Source of the DNA: Candidatus Rokuibacteriota bacterium | Lineage (GTDB): Bacteria; Methylomirabilota; Methylomirabilia; Rokubacteriales; CSP1-6 | Assembly (NCBI GenBank): GCA_016193045.1 | Contig: JACPSW010000033.1 | Location: forward strand, 1 to 42,985 | Length of the DNA: 42,985 nucleotides | Reading direction: 5' to 3' | Shown: piece by piece, positions 8,352 through 17,873 of the stretch | Numbering within the stretch: position 1 is the stretch's first letter | Layout: the number at the start of each line of letters is the position of its first letter | The notes under the pieces: model-generated | What the model was told of the DNA's origin: nothing | Database searches by the model: none | What the model saw: only the letters and a program-made list of their open reading frames with translations | Translations under genes and position numbers: made by a program

Positions 8352-8423
8352 GCCAGCGCGCGCAGGCCGCCCTCGCTGGCAGCACCGCAATGTGATTGGG
8401 TCAGCCCTCTACCTGGCTCGACC
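8352..8423 (-). promoter_or_regulatory. Structured 5' leader of the CBS-korA-korB transcript
   Basis: Between the predicted promoter and the CBS start are two hairpins. The first is 8399-8406 with 8415-8423, an 8-bp stem with one bulged base and an 8-nt loop. The second is 8352-8358 with 8374-8380, a 7-bp stem. There is no T-run. They could be a leader structure for the kor operon or mark the 3' end of the upstream peptidase transcript. Confidence 0.4.
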
Positions 8424-8446
8424 TGAAAGCCGGCGGACCAACCTCA

Positions 8447-8475
8447 ATGGTATCGAAGTGACACGGGAATGGCAA
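8447..8475 (-). promoter_or_regulatory. Predicted sigma-70-type promoter for CBS-korA-korB
   Basis: On the minus strand TTGCCA (8470-8475) is followed after 17 nt by TACCAT (8447-8452). It lies between the M24 peptidase stop and the CBS gene, about 100 nt upstream of the CBS start. The same TACCAT -10 hexamer with a 17-nt spacer is seen in the tRNA-cluster promoter. Confidence 0.5.
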
Positions 8476-8482
8476 GGTAAGA

Positions 8483-9610
8483 CTACAGCTCGAGCAGGTC
8501 CAGCTTGGGCGCGCGCGTGAGATTGCGGCACCCGTCGGTGCCGACGACCACGAGGTCCTCGATCCGGACGGCCCCCCAGCGGGAATAGTAGAGCCCGGGC
8601 TCGACCGTCACGATCTGCCCGGTCCTGAGCCCAGCTCCCGCCTTGCTGATGCGCGGGGGCTCGTGGATGTCCAGGCCCACCCCGTGGCCGGTGCCGTGGA
8701 AGAATCCCTGCAGCCGGCCGTCCACCGGGCCGGTCTGGAACCCGCGGGCCTCCAGAGTGCGGGCGACCTCCTCGTGGATCGCCTGGCCGGAGGCCCCGTC
8801 CCGCACGAGCTCGATGCCGCGGAGCTGGGCGGCCAGGACGGCGTCGTACATCCGCCGGAGGTCATCGGAGGCCTTCCCCTTCACCACCGTCCGCGTCATG
8901 TCAGCGAAGTAGCGGGTACGGCTCGACCGCGGGAAGATGTCGAACACGATGGACTCGTGGGGGCGGATGGGGCCCGAGCCCTCGTTGTGCGGGTCCACCC
9001 CATCGATGCCGCACGCCACGATGGTGTGCTGGGCGACGCAGTCGTTCTCCATCAACGAGAGGTTGATGACCTTCTTCAGGTCTTCGGCGGTCAGCGGCTT
9101 GCCCCGCCAGAGGACTCCCTCCCCCGCGATCCGGCCCTCTCTCAACACCTGGAGGGCGGCTTCGAGGGCCGCTTCGGTGTGTCGCTGGGTTTCGGCGACG
9201 GCCGCGATTTCATCCTCCGACTTGATGAGGCGCTCGGGGAAGAACGGGTCCGGCCGCGTGGTCACGCTGACGCCCTTTTCCCTCAGGCGGTCGCCGTGCT
9301 CGAGGGGGAAGGCCGCCGGCACGGTGACCGCGGAGACCCCGTAGGCCTCCAGGAGCACGCTCACCGTGTCGATCAGGTGGGGGGACTGCCAGCGCTGGCG
9401 GGCCTTCCCCTCGTACTCCGCCAGGGACAGCACCTCGTCCACGCGGGCCTGGGCGCGCGCGCGGTCGATCTCGAGGTCGCTCATGAGCAGCACCTTGCGG
9501 GTCCCGACCTGCAGGAACACGAAGGGGTCCGGCGCCAGGAAGCGGGTCGCGTAGTAGAGGTTGGCGTCCGACTCGCTGCAGGCGATGATGAGGAGAGAGT
9601 CCTGGCTCAC
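8483..9610 (-). CDS. M24 family metallopeptidase (Xaa-Pro aminopeptidase-like)
   Basis: A 375-residue protein with an N-terminal creatinase-like domain (about 1-130) and a C-terminal pita-bread peptidase domain. The five metal ligands are recognisable: D224 (VFDIFP), D237 (YFADMTRTVVKG), H309 (HGTGHGVGLDIHE), E337 (TVEPGLYY) and E351 (VRIEDLVVV). This supports an active dinuclear-metal aminopeptidase or prolidase acting in the cytoplasm. Exact substrate (Xaa-Pro dipeptides or longer peptides) is not decidable. The ATG overlaps the stop of the upstream metallo-hydrolase by 4 nt, so the two are coupled and follow lysR. Confidence 0.9.
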   Translation of the reverse strand: MSQDSLLIIACSESDANLYYATRFLAPDPFVFLQVGTRKVLLMSDLEIDRARAQARVDEVLSLAEYEGKARQRWQSPHLIDTVSVLLEAYGVSAVTVPAAFPLEHGDRLREKGVSVTTRPDPFFPERLIKSEDEIAAVAETQRHTEAALEAALQVLREGRIAGEGVLWRGKPLTAEDLKKVINLSLMENDCVAQHTIVACGIDGVDPHNEGSGPIRPHESIVFDIFPRSSRTRYFADMTRTVVKGKASDDLRRMYDAVLAAQLRGIELVRDGASGQAIHEEVARTLEARGFQTGPVDGRLQGFFHGTGHGVGLDIHEPPRISKAGAGLRTGQIVTVEPGLYYSRWGAVRIEDLVVVGTDGCRNLTRAPKLDLLEL

Positions 9611-10635
9611 GCCGTTCCCCCCCTCCGAGTTTGGTAGAAGATCACGGGGTTGGATTCCCGGCCGAGCTCGTCCAGGTTGGCGATGCGGAGCTCGCCGCGC
9701 TGGAAGAGATACTCGACGTGGGCGCCGGCCTCCTCGAGCGCCAGGATGCGCGTGTACCCGCTCTTGGGGCCGAAGAGCCGCTTGGAGATCTCGACCAGGT
9801 GCGCAGGCTCCCGGCAGATCTCCAGCACCTGATTCAGGCGGCGCGTATGGTGGGCGGCGATCGCGTCGATGCGGGCGGCCAGGTCGGAAATGGCCTCTTC
9901 GTGGCCCGGAAGGGCCAGCGAGACCCCCTCGACGCGGCGGATCTTCTGGAGGGACCCGAGGTAATGCTCGAGCCCGCAGAACGGCGTGATGGAGCCGGGC
10001 GACTGGTGCGGGGTGATCCGGGAGAGGACGTGGTCGGCCGTGAAGAGCACGTCCTCCACCTGGAGGCAGATCTGCCCGGGGCAGTGCCCCGGGACGTGGT
10101 GGACGACGTAGCCGTTGATGATCCGGTCCCCGTCGCGCAGGATCCCGTCCAGCTCCACGGACTTGAAGAAGTGCTTGGAGAACCGGTACATCTCTTCCAG
10201 CTCCTGCCGGGCCTCGGGCTTGAGCCCCGAGCGCTCCATGAAGACCCGGAGGTCCTTGGAGGCCAGGACGATGCGCTCCTCGAAGTTGTTGAGCACCCGG
10301 GCGTCCAGCTCGTGGATGAAGACGTCCGCGTCGGTCTCGCGCGTGAAATAGGCCACGAAGCCGAAGTGGTCGATGTGCGAGTGGCTGATGACCACGTGCT
10401 GGACGGCGGGGAGGTCCACCGGCTCGCCGAAGCGCTCCCGGATCTCGGCGAACCCTCGCGTCAGATCCTCGACCGACTGGGGCGTGCCCGACCCCACGTC
10501 GAAGAGCGTGGAGCGGTCGCCGTCCAGGATCAGATAGATGTTGTTCACGTGGAGCGGAAAGGTTTCGACGGGGAGCTGGTAGATGCGGATCCCGGAGCGG
10601 GTCTCGTACCGACGGACGCGGGGCTCGACGGTCAC
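9607..10635 (-). CDS. Metallo-beta-lactamase-fold hydrolase
   Basis: A 342-residue cytoplasmic hydrolase of the glyoxalase II/MBL superfamily. The metal-binding HxHxDH motif is H85-S-H87-I-D89-H90; further ligands are likely in VPGHCPGQICL and TADHVLSRITPH. A C-terminal winged-helix-like extension (about 255-342) resembles that of LACTB2/MBL-fold RNase or thioesterase relatives. Start chosen as GTG 10635 because the conserved N-terminus begins here; the frame is open upstream but only as the antiparallel-free shadow of lysR. A TATTCT hexamer lies just upstream, so a very short leader is possible. It is placed between lysR and the M24 peptidase. Substrate unknown. Confidence 0.87.
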   Translation of the reverse strand: MTVEPRVRRYETRSGIRIYQLPVETFPLHVNNIYLILDGDRSTLFDVGSGTPQSVEDLTRGFAEIRERFGEPVDLPAVQHVVISHSHIDHFGFVAYFTRETDADVFIHELDARVLNNFEERIVLASKDLRVFMERSGLKPEARQELEEMYRFSKHFFKSVELDGILRDGDRIINGYVVHHVPGHCPGQICLQVEDVLFTADHVLSRITPHQSPGSITPFCGLEHYLGSLQKIRRVEGVSLALPGHEEAISDLAARIDAIAAHHTRRLNQVLEICREPAHLVEISKRLFGPKSGYTRILALEEAGAHVEYLFQRGELRIANLDELGRESNPVIFYQTRRGGTA

Positions 10636-10688
10636 TTGCCTAGAATACCACGACCCACGAAGGTGGCTCGCCTTCGCTCGCGCATCCC

Positions 10689-11573
10689 TTAGGTGGCCGC
10701 CTTGCGGAGCGACTCGATGAAGCGCGCGACGGTTGGCGAGAGGTGCTTCTGCCGGCGGTAGATGATCCCGACGGGGCGCACCAGGTCCGGGATGCCCAGG
10801 GGGACCGCGGCCAGGCTGCCGATCTCGGTTTCCTTCTGCACGGTGGGCCGCGGGAGGATGCTGACCCCGGCGTCGATGGCGATGGCCTGCTTGATCGTCT
10901 CGATGTTGTCGAACTCCATCACCACGCTCACCCGGACGTTGCGCTGTTTCAGGGCCCGGTCGATGGCCTTGCGGATTCCCAGGTCCGGGTCGAAGGCGAC
11001 GAACTTCTCGCCGTTCAGGTCCTGGGGCATCACGCTCCGCCGCTTGGCGAAGCGGTGCGCGGGATGGCAGACCAGGACCATCTTCTCCGACCGCCACGGG
11101 ATGACCCCCAGCGAGCGCGTGACCGGCGGGTACGACATGATCCCGATGTCCGCCTCGTCGTTGATCACCGCCTCCACCACCTTGTGGGGGTGGAGGCACT
11201 CGAGTTGGACCCGGGCCTGGGGGTGGGCGGACATGAAGGGCTGCATGTGGCGGCTGACGTCGTGGAGCCCCACGGAGTAGATGGCCGCCACGCGGACCGT
11301 CCCGTCCAGGCGGTTCCGCGACGAGCCGATGCGGGCCCGGGCCTGCTCGTAACGGTGGAGGACCTCCCGGCTGGCGTCGTAGAACACCCGCCCCTCCGGG
11401 GTGACCGTGAAGGGGCGCTTGGTCCTGTCCAGCAGCTGCACCCCGATGTCGCCCTCAAGCTGCTGGATCGCCTGGCTGGCGGCCGACTGGGAGACCTCGT
11501 TGGCGGCGGCGCCCCGGGAGAAGCTTCGCAGCCGCACCACGTCGCAGTAGAGCTGGAGGGTTTCCAGGTTCAC
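10689..11573 (-). CDS. LysR-type transcriptional regulator
   Basis: A 294-residue LTTR. The N-terminal winged helix-turn-helix (residues 1-62) is canonical: LQLYCDVVRLRSFSRGAAAN, then SQSAASQAIQQLE and LLDRTKRPFTVTPEG. The effector domain follows (about 90-294). Start is GTG 11573. It diverges from gltB across a 130-nt gap, and LTTRs commonly control the divergent neighbour; in Bacillus the LTTR GltC does exactly this for gltAB. That makes gltBD a likely target, by context only. It also heads a short operon with the MBL hydrolase (53-nt gap) and the M24 peptidase. Confidence 0.92.
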   Translation of the reverse strand: MNLETLQLYCDVVRLRSFSRGAAANEVSQSAASQAIQQLEGDIGVQLLDRTKRPFTVTPEGRVFYDASREVLHRYEQARARIGSSRNRLDGTVRVAAIYSVGLHDVSRHMQPFMSAHPQARVQLECLHPHKVVEAVINDEADIGIMSYPPVTRSLGVIPWRSEKMVLVCHPAHRFAKRRSVMPQDLNGEKFVAFDPDLGIRKAIDRALKQRNVRVSVVMEFDNIETIKQAIAIDAGVSILPRPTVQKETEIGSLAAVPLGIPDLVRPVGIIYRRQKHLSPTVARFIESLRKAAT

Positions 11574-11703
11574 GAAGCCACGTTACACTATTAGACCAGC
11601 TGATGCTCAGTATTTTTATTTTGGGCGTGACTTATGATTTGACTTCGTGTATCCTCACCGAAACGATTGTACCGATGCTTCACAAGCCCCCAAGGAGAGC
11701 CGC
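11574..11703. promoter_or_regulatory. Divergent lysR/gltB control region
   Basis: This 130-nt divergent gap contains the most AT-rich stretch I noticed in the window (about 11610-11646), as expected for overlapping promoters. A short dyad CTGATGCTCAG lies at 11600-11610 and could be part of an LTTR (T-N11-A) site. TTGACT at 11639-11644 is a possible -35 for gltB but I see no good -10 at standard spacing, which would fit an activator-dependent promoter. AAGGAG at 11692-11697 is the gltB ribosome-binding site and decides its GTG start at 11704. Confidence 0.55.
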
Positions 11704-14700
11704 GTGAGTAACGAGACGGACCGGCCGGCGCCCACCCCGGGGGGCCTTCCCCCCGCCCAGGGCCTCTACGACCCCGCCCACGAGCACGACGCCTGTGGCG
11801 TCGGCTTCGTCGTGGACATGAAGGGGCGCAGGTCTCACGCCATCGTCACCCAGGCGCTGAGCGTCCTGAAGAACCTGCTCCACCGGGGCGCCTGCGGCTG
11901 CGAGGTCAACACGGGAGACGGGGCCGGCATCCTCATCCAGATGCCCCACGCCTTCCTGTCCCGGGAGTGCTCGCGGATGGGCATCACCCTCCCCGCCCCC
12001 GGGTGGTACGGGGCCGGCCTGGTGTTCCTCCCCACCGACCCCGCCCAGGCGGCCCGGTGCCGGCAGATCTTCGAGGAGATCATCCTGCAGGAGGGGCAGA
12101 CGCTCCTGGGCTGGCGGGACGTGCCCACGGACGACTCGCCCGTCGGGCCGACGGCGCGGGCCGCTGAACCCGTCATCCGGCAGATCTTCATCGGGCGGAA
12201 CGGGGGCATCCACGACGACCGGCAGTTCGAGCGGACTCTCTACGTCATCCGCAAGCGGGTGGAGCACGCCGTGTACGGGACGGACATGCCCCAGCGGAAG
12301 CTCTTCTACCTGCCGAGCCTGTCCTCGAACACCCTCATCTACAAGGGGATGCTCTCGGCGGACCAGATCGAGACGATGTATCCCGACATCGTGGACCCGG
12401 CCGTCGAATCGGCGCTGGCGCTCGTGCACCAGCGCTTCTCCACCAACACCTTCCCCTCCTGGCCGCTGGCCCACCCCTACCGCTACCTGGCCCACAACGG
12501 GGAGATCAATACGCTCCGCGGCAACATCAACTGGATGCGGGCCCGCGAGGCGCTCTGCGAGACCCCCCTCGTGCCGGACCTCAAGAAGATTCTCCCCATC
12601 GTGCTGGAAGGCGGGAGCGACTCGGCGATCTTCGACAACGTCCTCGAGTTCCTCGTCATGGCCGGCCGCCCCCTCCCCCACGCGGTGCTCATGATGATCC
12701 CGGAGCCGTGGAGCGGCCACGAGTCCATGCCGGACGAGCTCAGGGCCTTCTACGAGTATCACGGCTGCCTGATGGAACCCTGGGACGGGCCCGCCTCCAT
12801 CGCCTTCACCGACGGTACCGTCATCGGGGCCGTCCTGGACCGGAACGGCCTCCGCCCCTCCCGCTACTACGTGACCAGGGACGGCCTCGTCGTCATGGCC
12901 TCGGAGGTGGGGGTGCTCGACATCCCGCCGGAGAACGTCCTGATCAAGGAGCGCCTCCATCCCGGCAGAATCTTCCTGGTGGATACCTCCCAGGGCCGGA
13001 TCATCCACGACTCGGAGATCAAGCAGGCCCTGGCCGGCGAGCACCCCTACCGCCAGTGGCTGAAGCAGCACCTGGTCCCGCTCCAGGAACTGCCCCCGCC
13101 CCCGCACGTCCATGAGCCGGACCACGAGACGGTGCTCCAGCGGCAGCTGGCCTTCGGCTACACCCACGAGGACCTGCGCATCCTGATGGCGCCCATGGCC
13201 CGGAACGGCGAGGAGCCGGTGGGCTCCATGGGGACCGACACCTCGCTGGCCGTGCTCTCCAACCGGCCGCGCCTCCTCTACGACTACTTCAAGCAGCTCT
13301 TCGCCCAGGTGACCAATCCGCCGCTGGACGCGATCCGGGAAGAGCTGGTGACCCAGATGTCCACGACGACCGGGCCGGAGCGGAACCTCCTCCGCCCCGA
13401 GCCCGAGAGCTGCCGCCAGATCAAGCTCAAGACGCCCGTCCTGGACAACGAGGAGCTGGCGCGGATCCGCTACGTGGACCGCCCGGGCTTCAAGGCCACC
13501 ACCCTCCCGATGCTTTTCCCCGTGGCCGACGGCACGGCGGGCCTCGCCCGGGCCCTGGAGGAGCTGTGCCTCAAGGCCGGCCAGGCTGTCGCCCTCGGGT
13601 ACACCTTCCTCATCCTGTCGGACCGGGGCGTGGACAAGGACCTCGCGTCGATCCCGGCCCTCCTGGCCACCGCCGGGGTCCATCATCATCTGGTGCGCGA
13701 GGGGACGCGCACCCGGGTCGGCCTGATCATCGAGAGCGGCGAGCCGCGCGAGGTGCACCACGCCGCGCTCCTGATCGGCTACGGGGCGGGCGCCATCAAC
13801 CCGTACCTGGCCTTCGAGACCCTGGACGACATGATCCTCGGGGGGCTGCTCCCGGGGATGGACCATGCCACGGCCACGAAGAACTACATCAAGGCGCTGA
13901 ACAAGGGGGTCCTCAAGGTCATCTCCAAGATGGGGATCTCCACGATCCAGTCCTACCGGGGCGCCCAGATCTTCGAGGCTATCGGCCTCAACAAGGAATT
14001 CGTGGACCGGTACTTCACGTGGACGGCCTCGCGGATCGGGGGCGTGGGCCTGGACGTCATCGCCGCGGAGGCGATCCTCCGCCACCGGCACGCCTTCCCC
14101 GAGCGTCCCGTGGGGAGGCCCGAGCTGGAGTGGGGGGGCGAGTACCAGTGGCGGCGCGACGGGGAGTACCACCTCTTCAATCCCGACACCGTGTTCAAGC
14201 TCCAGCACGCCACCCGGAGCGGCCAGTACACGATCTTCAAGGAGTACACCGACCTGGTGGACAACCAGAGCCGGAACCTCTGCACCCTCCGCGGGCTCTT
14301 CGACTTCAAGTTCGCCGGGACGCCGATCCCGCTGGAGGAGGTGGAGCCCGTCGAGTCCATCCTCAAGCGCTTCGCCACCGGCGCCATGTCCTACGGCGCC
14401 ATCAGCCAGGAGGCCCACGAGACGCTGGCCATCGCCATGAACCGGATGGGTGCCCGCTCGAACACCGGGGAGGGCGGCGAGGACCCCGCGCGCAACACGC
14501 CCGACCCCAACGGCGACCTCAGGCGGAGCGCCGTCAAGCAGGTGGCCTCCGGGCGCTTCGGCGTCACGAGCGAGTACCTGGTGAACGCCACGGATCTCCA
14601 GATCAAGATGGCCCAGGGCAGCAAGCCGGGCGAAGGGGGCCAGCTCCCCGGCCACAAGGTCTACCCATGGATCGCCAGGGTCCGCTTCTCCACCCCTGGC

Positions 14701-16293
14701 GTGGGGCTGATCTCCCCGCCGCCCCACCACGACATCTACTCGATCGAGGACATCAAGCAGCTCATCCACGATCTCAAGAACAGCAATCCAAAGGCGCGGG
14801 TTCACGTGAAATTGGTCGCCGAGGTGGGGGTCGGGACCGTCGCCGCGGGCGTGGCCAAGGCCTTCTCCGACGTGGTGCTGATCTCCGGCCACGACGGCGG
14901 CACCGGGGCCTCTCCCCTCTCGAGCATCAAGCACGCCGGCCTCCCCTGGGAGCTGGGCTTGGCCGAGACCCAGCAGGTTCTCGTGCTGAACAAGCTCCGC
15001 GACCGGATCACGGTCCAGGTGGACGGCCAGATGAAGACCGGCCGTGACGTCATCGTGGCCGCCCTGCTGGGGGCGGAGGAGTACGGCTTTTCCACGGCGC
15101 CGCTCGTGGTGATGGGCTGCGTCATGATGCGCGTCTGCCATCTCAACACCTGCCCGGTGGGGATCGCGACCCAGGACCCCGAGCTCAGGAAGAAGTTCGC
15201 CGGCAGGCCGGAGCTCGTCCAGAACTTCTTCCGGTTCGTCGCCGAAGAGGTCCGCGAGTATATGGCGCAGCTCGGCTTCAGGACCATGGACGAGATGATC
15301 GGGCGCGTGGACCGGCTCGACGTGAAGAAGGCGCTGGACCACTGGAAGGCGCGGGGGCTCGACTACGCCTCCATCCTCTACCAGCCGGAGGTGGGGCCGG
15401 ACGTGGCCCTCCGCAAGGTCCGGGAGCAGGACCACGGCCTGGAGAAGTCACTGGACATGACCACGATCGTCCCGCTCTGCCGACCCGCTCTCGAGCGGAA
15501 AGAACCCGTGGATCTCCGCCTGCCGATCCGGAACGTCAACCGCTCGGTCGGAACGATCCTCGGCTACGAGGTCACGAGCCGCTATGGGGGTGAGGGCCTG
15601 CCCGACGACACGATCCGCATCCACTTCACGGGGTCGGCGGGGCAGAGCTTCGGTGCCTTTACCCCGAAGGGGATCACCCTCGTGCTCGAGGGGGACTCCA
15701 ACGACTACCTCGGCAAGGGGCTGTCGGGCGGCAAGCTCATGGTGTATCCGCCGCGGGAGGCGACCTTCGTCCCAGAAGAGAACATCCTGGTCGGCAACGT
15801 CGTCCTCTACGGCGCGACGAGCGGCGAGGCCTACTTCAGGGGGGTGGCCGGCGAGCGCTTCGCCGTCAGGAACAGCGGGGCGCGCGCGGTGGTGGAAGGT
15901 GTCGGCGACCACGGCTGCGAGTACATGACGGGCGGGCGCGTCCTCGTCATCGGCGAGACGGGACGAAACTTCGCAGCCGGCATGTCCGGCGGCGTCGCCT
16001 ACGTCCTCGACGAGGCGGGCGACTTCAGGATCCGCTGCAACCTCGGCATGGTGGATGTCGAGCCCCTGGTCGCGGATGAGGATGTGCGCGAGGTGAGGGA
16101 GCTCCTCCGCCGCCACATCCGCTACACCCACAGCGCGGTGGCGGAGGGCATCATGGCCCGGTGGGGCAAGACGCAGCCCAAGTTCGTCAAGGTGATGCCC
16201 CGCGACTACAGGCGGGCGCTCGACGCGATGAAGCGCGCCCAGGAGGAGGGGATCCCCTGGGAGAAGGCGGTGATGGAAGGGGCGCACGGCTAA
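11704..16293 (+). CDS. gltB: Glutamate synthase large subunit
   Basis: A 1529-residue GOGAT alpha subunit that moves the amide nitrogen of glutamine to 2-oxoglutarate. Domains in order: class-II glutamine amidotransferase, central domain, FMN-binding TIM-barrel synthase domain, and the C-terminal GXGXG beta-helix. The catalytic cysteine is C31 in HDACGVGF, so a 30-residue propeptide must be removed, as known for the family. The 3Fe-4S cysteines are C1139, C1145 and C1150 ([15 protein letters not shown]). Full length. GTG 11704 was preferred over GTG 11647 because of the AAGGAG 6 nt upstream. It is followed by gltD after 47 nt, which contain a small hairpin (16301-16306/16314-16319). Confidence 0.97.
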   Translation: MSNETDRPAPTPGGLPPAQGLYDPAHEHDACGVGFVVDMKGRRSHAIVTQALSVLKNLLHRGACGCEVNTGDGAGILIQMPHAFLSRECSRMGITLPAPGWYGAGLVFLPTDPAQAARCRQIFEEIILQEGQTLLGWRDVPTDDSPVGPTARAAEPVIRQIFIGRNGGIHDDRQFERTLYVIRKRVEHAVYGTDMPQRKLFYLPSLSSNTLIYKGMLSADQIETMYPDIVDPAVESALALVHQRFSTNTFPSWPLAHPYRYLAHNGEINTLRGNINWMRAREALCETPLVPDLKKILPIVLEGGSDSAIFDNVLEFLVMAGRPLPHAVLMMIPEPWSGHESMPDELRAFYEYHGCLMEPWDGPASIAFTDGTVIGAVLDRNGLRPSRYYVTRDGLVVMASEVGVLDIPPENVLIKERLHPGRIFLVDTSQGRIIHDSEIKQALAGEHPYRQWLKQHLVPLQELPPPPHVHEPDHETVLQRQLAFGYTHEDLRILMAPMARNGEEPVGSMGTDTSLAVLSNRPRLLYDYFKQLFAQVTNPPLDAIREELVTQMSTTTGPERNLLRPEPESCRQIKLKTPVLDNEELARIRYVDRPGFKATTLPMLFPVADGTAGLARALEELCLKAGQAVALGYTFLILSDRGVDKDLASIPALLATAGVHHHLVREGTRTRVGLIIESGEPREVHHAALLIGYGAGAINPYLAFETLDDMILGGLLPGMDHATATKNYIKALNKGVLKVISKMGISTIQSYRGAQIFEAIGLNKEFVDRYFTWTASRIGGVGLDVIAAEAILRHRHAFPERPVGRPELEWGGEYQWRRDGEYHLFNPDTVFKLQHATRSGQYTIFKEYTDLVDNQSRNLCTLRGLFDFKFAGTPIPLEEVEPVESILKRFATGAMSYGAISQEAHETLAIAMNRMGARSNTGEGGEDPARNTPDPNGDLRRSAVKQVASGRFGVTSEYLVNATDLQIKMAQGSKPGEGGQLPGHKVYPWIARVRFSTPGVGLISPPPHHDIYSIEDIKQLIHDLKNSNPKARVHVKLVAEVGVGTVAAGVAKAFSDVVLISGHDGGTGASPLSSIKHAGLPWELGLAETQQVLVLNKLRDRITVQVDGQMKTGRDVIVAALLGAEEYGFSTAPLVVMGCVMMRVCHLNTCPVGIATQDPELRKKFAGRPELVQNFFRFVAEEVREYMAQLGFRTMDEMIGRVDRLDVKKALDHWKARGLDYASILYQPEVGPDVALRKVREQDHGLEKSLDMTTIVPLCRPALERKEPVDLRLPIRNVNRSVGTILGYEVTSRYGGEGLPDDTIRIHFTGSAGQSFGAFTPKGITLVLEGDSNDYLGKGLSGGKLMVYPPREATFVPEENILVGNVVLYGATSGEAYFRGVAGERFAVRNSGARAVVEGVGDHGCEYMTGGRVLVIGETGRNFAAGMSGGVAYVLDEAGDFRIRCNLGMVDVEPLVADEDVREVRELLRRHIRYTHSAVAEGIMARWGKTQPKFVKVMPRDYRRALDAMKRAQEEGIPWEKAVMEGAHG

Positions 16294-16340
16294 GCCTCGA
16301 AGGGGGGCTCTGTCCCCCTCCGATGCCTCCCCCCGACGCT

Positions 16341-17783
16341 ATGGGTAAAGTCACCGGGTTCATCGAGTTCAAGCGGGACAAACAGCCCTACCGGCCGGTC
16401 GCGGACCGCCTCCGCGACTGGAAGCAGCAGATGCTCCCCTGGCCGCGGGACTTGCTCCAGAAGCAGGGGGCGCGCTGCATGGACTGCGGCATCCCTTTCT
16501 GCCACCAGGGCTGCCCCCTGGGCAACCTGATCCCCGACTGGAACGACCTCGTCTACCGCAACAAGTGGGGGGAGGCCATCGAGCGCCTCCACGCCACGAA
16601 CAACTTCCCCGAGTTCACCGGGACCCTCTGCCCGGCGCCATGCGAAGGATCGTGCGTGCTGGGCATCAACGACGACCCCGTGACGATCAAGGCCATCGAG
16701 CTGGCGATCATCGACCATGCCTTCGAGGCGGCGGGGCTGAAGCCCGAGCCGCCTCAGGTCCGCACCGGCAAGAAGGTCGCCGTCGTCGGCTCGGGTCCCG
16801 CCGGCCTGGCGGCCGCCCAGCAGCTCAATCGGGCCGGCCACTGGGTCACGGTGTTCGAGCGGGACGACAGGATCGGCGGCCTCCTCCGCTACGGCATCCC
16901 CGAGTTCAAGATGGAGAAGTGGGTTCTCGACCGCCGTCTGGAGCTGATGCGCAAGGAGGGGATCGACTTCCAGGTGAACGCGAATGTGGGGACAAACGTC
17001 GACGTCGCGGACCTCAGGCGGGAGTTCGACGCCATTCTGCTCGCGGGCGGCGCCACGATCCCCCGCGACCTGAAGGTCCCCGGGCGCGAGCTCTCCGGGA
17101 TCCACTTCGCCATGGAGTACCTGACCCTCCAGAACCGCCGCTGCGAAGGGGACATGATCCTCGACGAGGGGTTCATCACCGCCGGGGGCAAGCGCGTCGT
17201 CATCATCGGCGGCGGCGACACGGGGGCCGACTGCCTGGGCACGGTCCACCGCCAGGGGGCGGCTTCGGTCCACCAGTTCGAGTTGTTCCCCCGCCCGCCC
17301 GACGAACGGGCACCCGACAACCCCTGGCCCCAGTGGCCCAACATCTTTCGCACCTCGGCCGCCCATGAGGAGGGCGGGATCCGCGAGTACGCGGTCTCCA
17401 CCACCCGCTTCTCGGGGGACAACGGCCGGGTGAAAAAGCTCCACGCCCACCGGGTCGAGATGGTACGGGAGGGCGGCCGCCTCGACTTCAAGCCGATCCC
17501 GGGGACCGAGTTCGAGATGAACGTGGAGCTGGTGCTCCTGGCGATGGGGTTCCTGGGGCCGGACCCGCGCGGGGCCATCGAGCAGTTGGGGCTCAGACTC
17601 ACCGACCGGGGGAACGTGTGGCGCGATCGCCACTGGATGACCAGCGTCCCCGGCGTCTTCACCGCAGGCGACATGCAGCGAGGCCAGTCGTTGATCGTCT
17701 GGGCCATCGCCGAGGGCCGGAGCGCCGGCCGTGGCATCGATCTCTATCTCATGGGGAAGTCCGACCTCCCCGCTCCCCTGTAG
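16341..17783 (+). CDS. gltD: Glutamate synthase small subunit
   Basis: A 480-residue FAD/NADPH-dependent oxidoreductase that feeds electrons to GltB. The N-terminus has the two cysteine clusters of the family: C46/C49/C54/C58 (CMDCGIPFCHQGC) and C97/C101/C105 (CPAPCEGSC). The FAD Rossmann motif is VVGSGPAGLAAAQQL (about 145-160) and the NADPH Rossmann motif is VVIIGGGDTGADCLGT. The C-terminal GVFTAGDMQRGQSLIVWAI closes the FAD site. ATG 16341 matches the family N-terminus MGKxTGFxEFxR; an in-frame ATG at 16323 is also possible. The 90-nt gap after it (17784-17873), before the convergent HemQ-like gene, shows no terminator or other feature I can support. Confidence 0.96.
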   Translation: MGKVTGFIEFKRDKQPYRPVADRLRDWKQQMLPWPRDLLQKQGARCMDCGIPFCHQGCPLGNLIPDWNDLVYRNKWGEAIERLHATNNFPEFTGTLCPAPCEGSCVLGINDDPVTIKAIELAIIDHAFEAAGLKPEPPQVRTGKKVAVVGSGPAGLAAAQQLNRAGHWVTVFERDDRIGGLLRYGIPEFKMEKWVLDRRLELMRKEGIDFQVNANVGTNVDVADLRREFDAILLAGGATIPRDLKVPGRELSGIHFAMEYLTLQNRRCEGDMILDEGFITAGGKRVVIIGGGDTGADCLGTVHRQGAASVHQFELFPRPPDERAPDNPWPQWPNIFRTSAAHEEGGIREYAVSTTRFSGDNGRVKKLHAHRVEMVREGGRLDFKPIPGTEFEMNVELVLLAMGFLGPDPRGAIEQLGLRLTDRGNVWRDRHWMTSVPGVFTAGDMQRGQSLIVWAIAEGRSAGRGIDLYLMGKSDLPAPL

Positions 17784-17873
17784 GGTCAGGAACGAGAAAG
17801 GCTGATCAGGCGAGGATCACGCCCGCCAGATCGAATCCGCCCTAGCCGCCTGGCAGACTCGCTCGGCTGGGCG

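Noticed and set aside
11680..15435. Very long open frame antisense to gltB, and similar long frames antisense to glcD, korA, galT/gpsA and topA
   Set aside because: They mirror real genes in a GC-rich genome with few stop codons, show low-complexity composition and carry no recognisable domain or ribosome-binding site.
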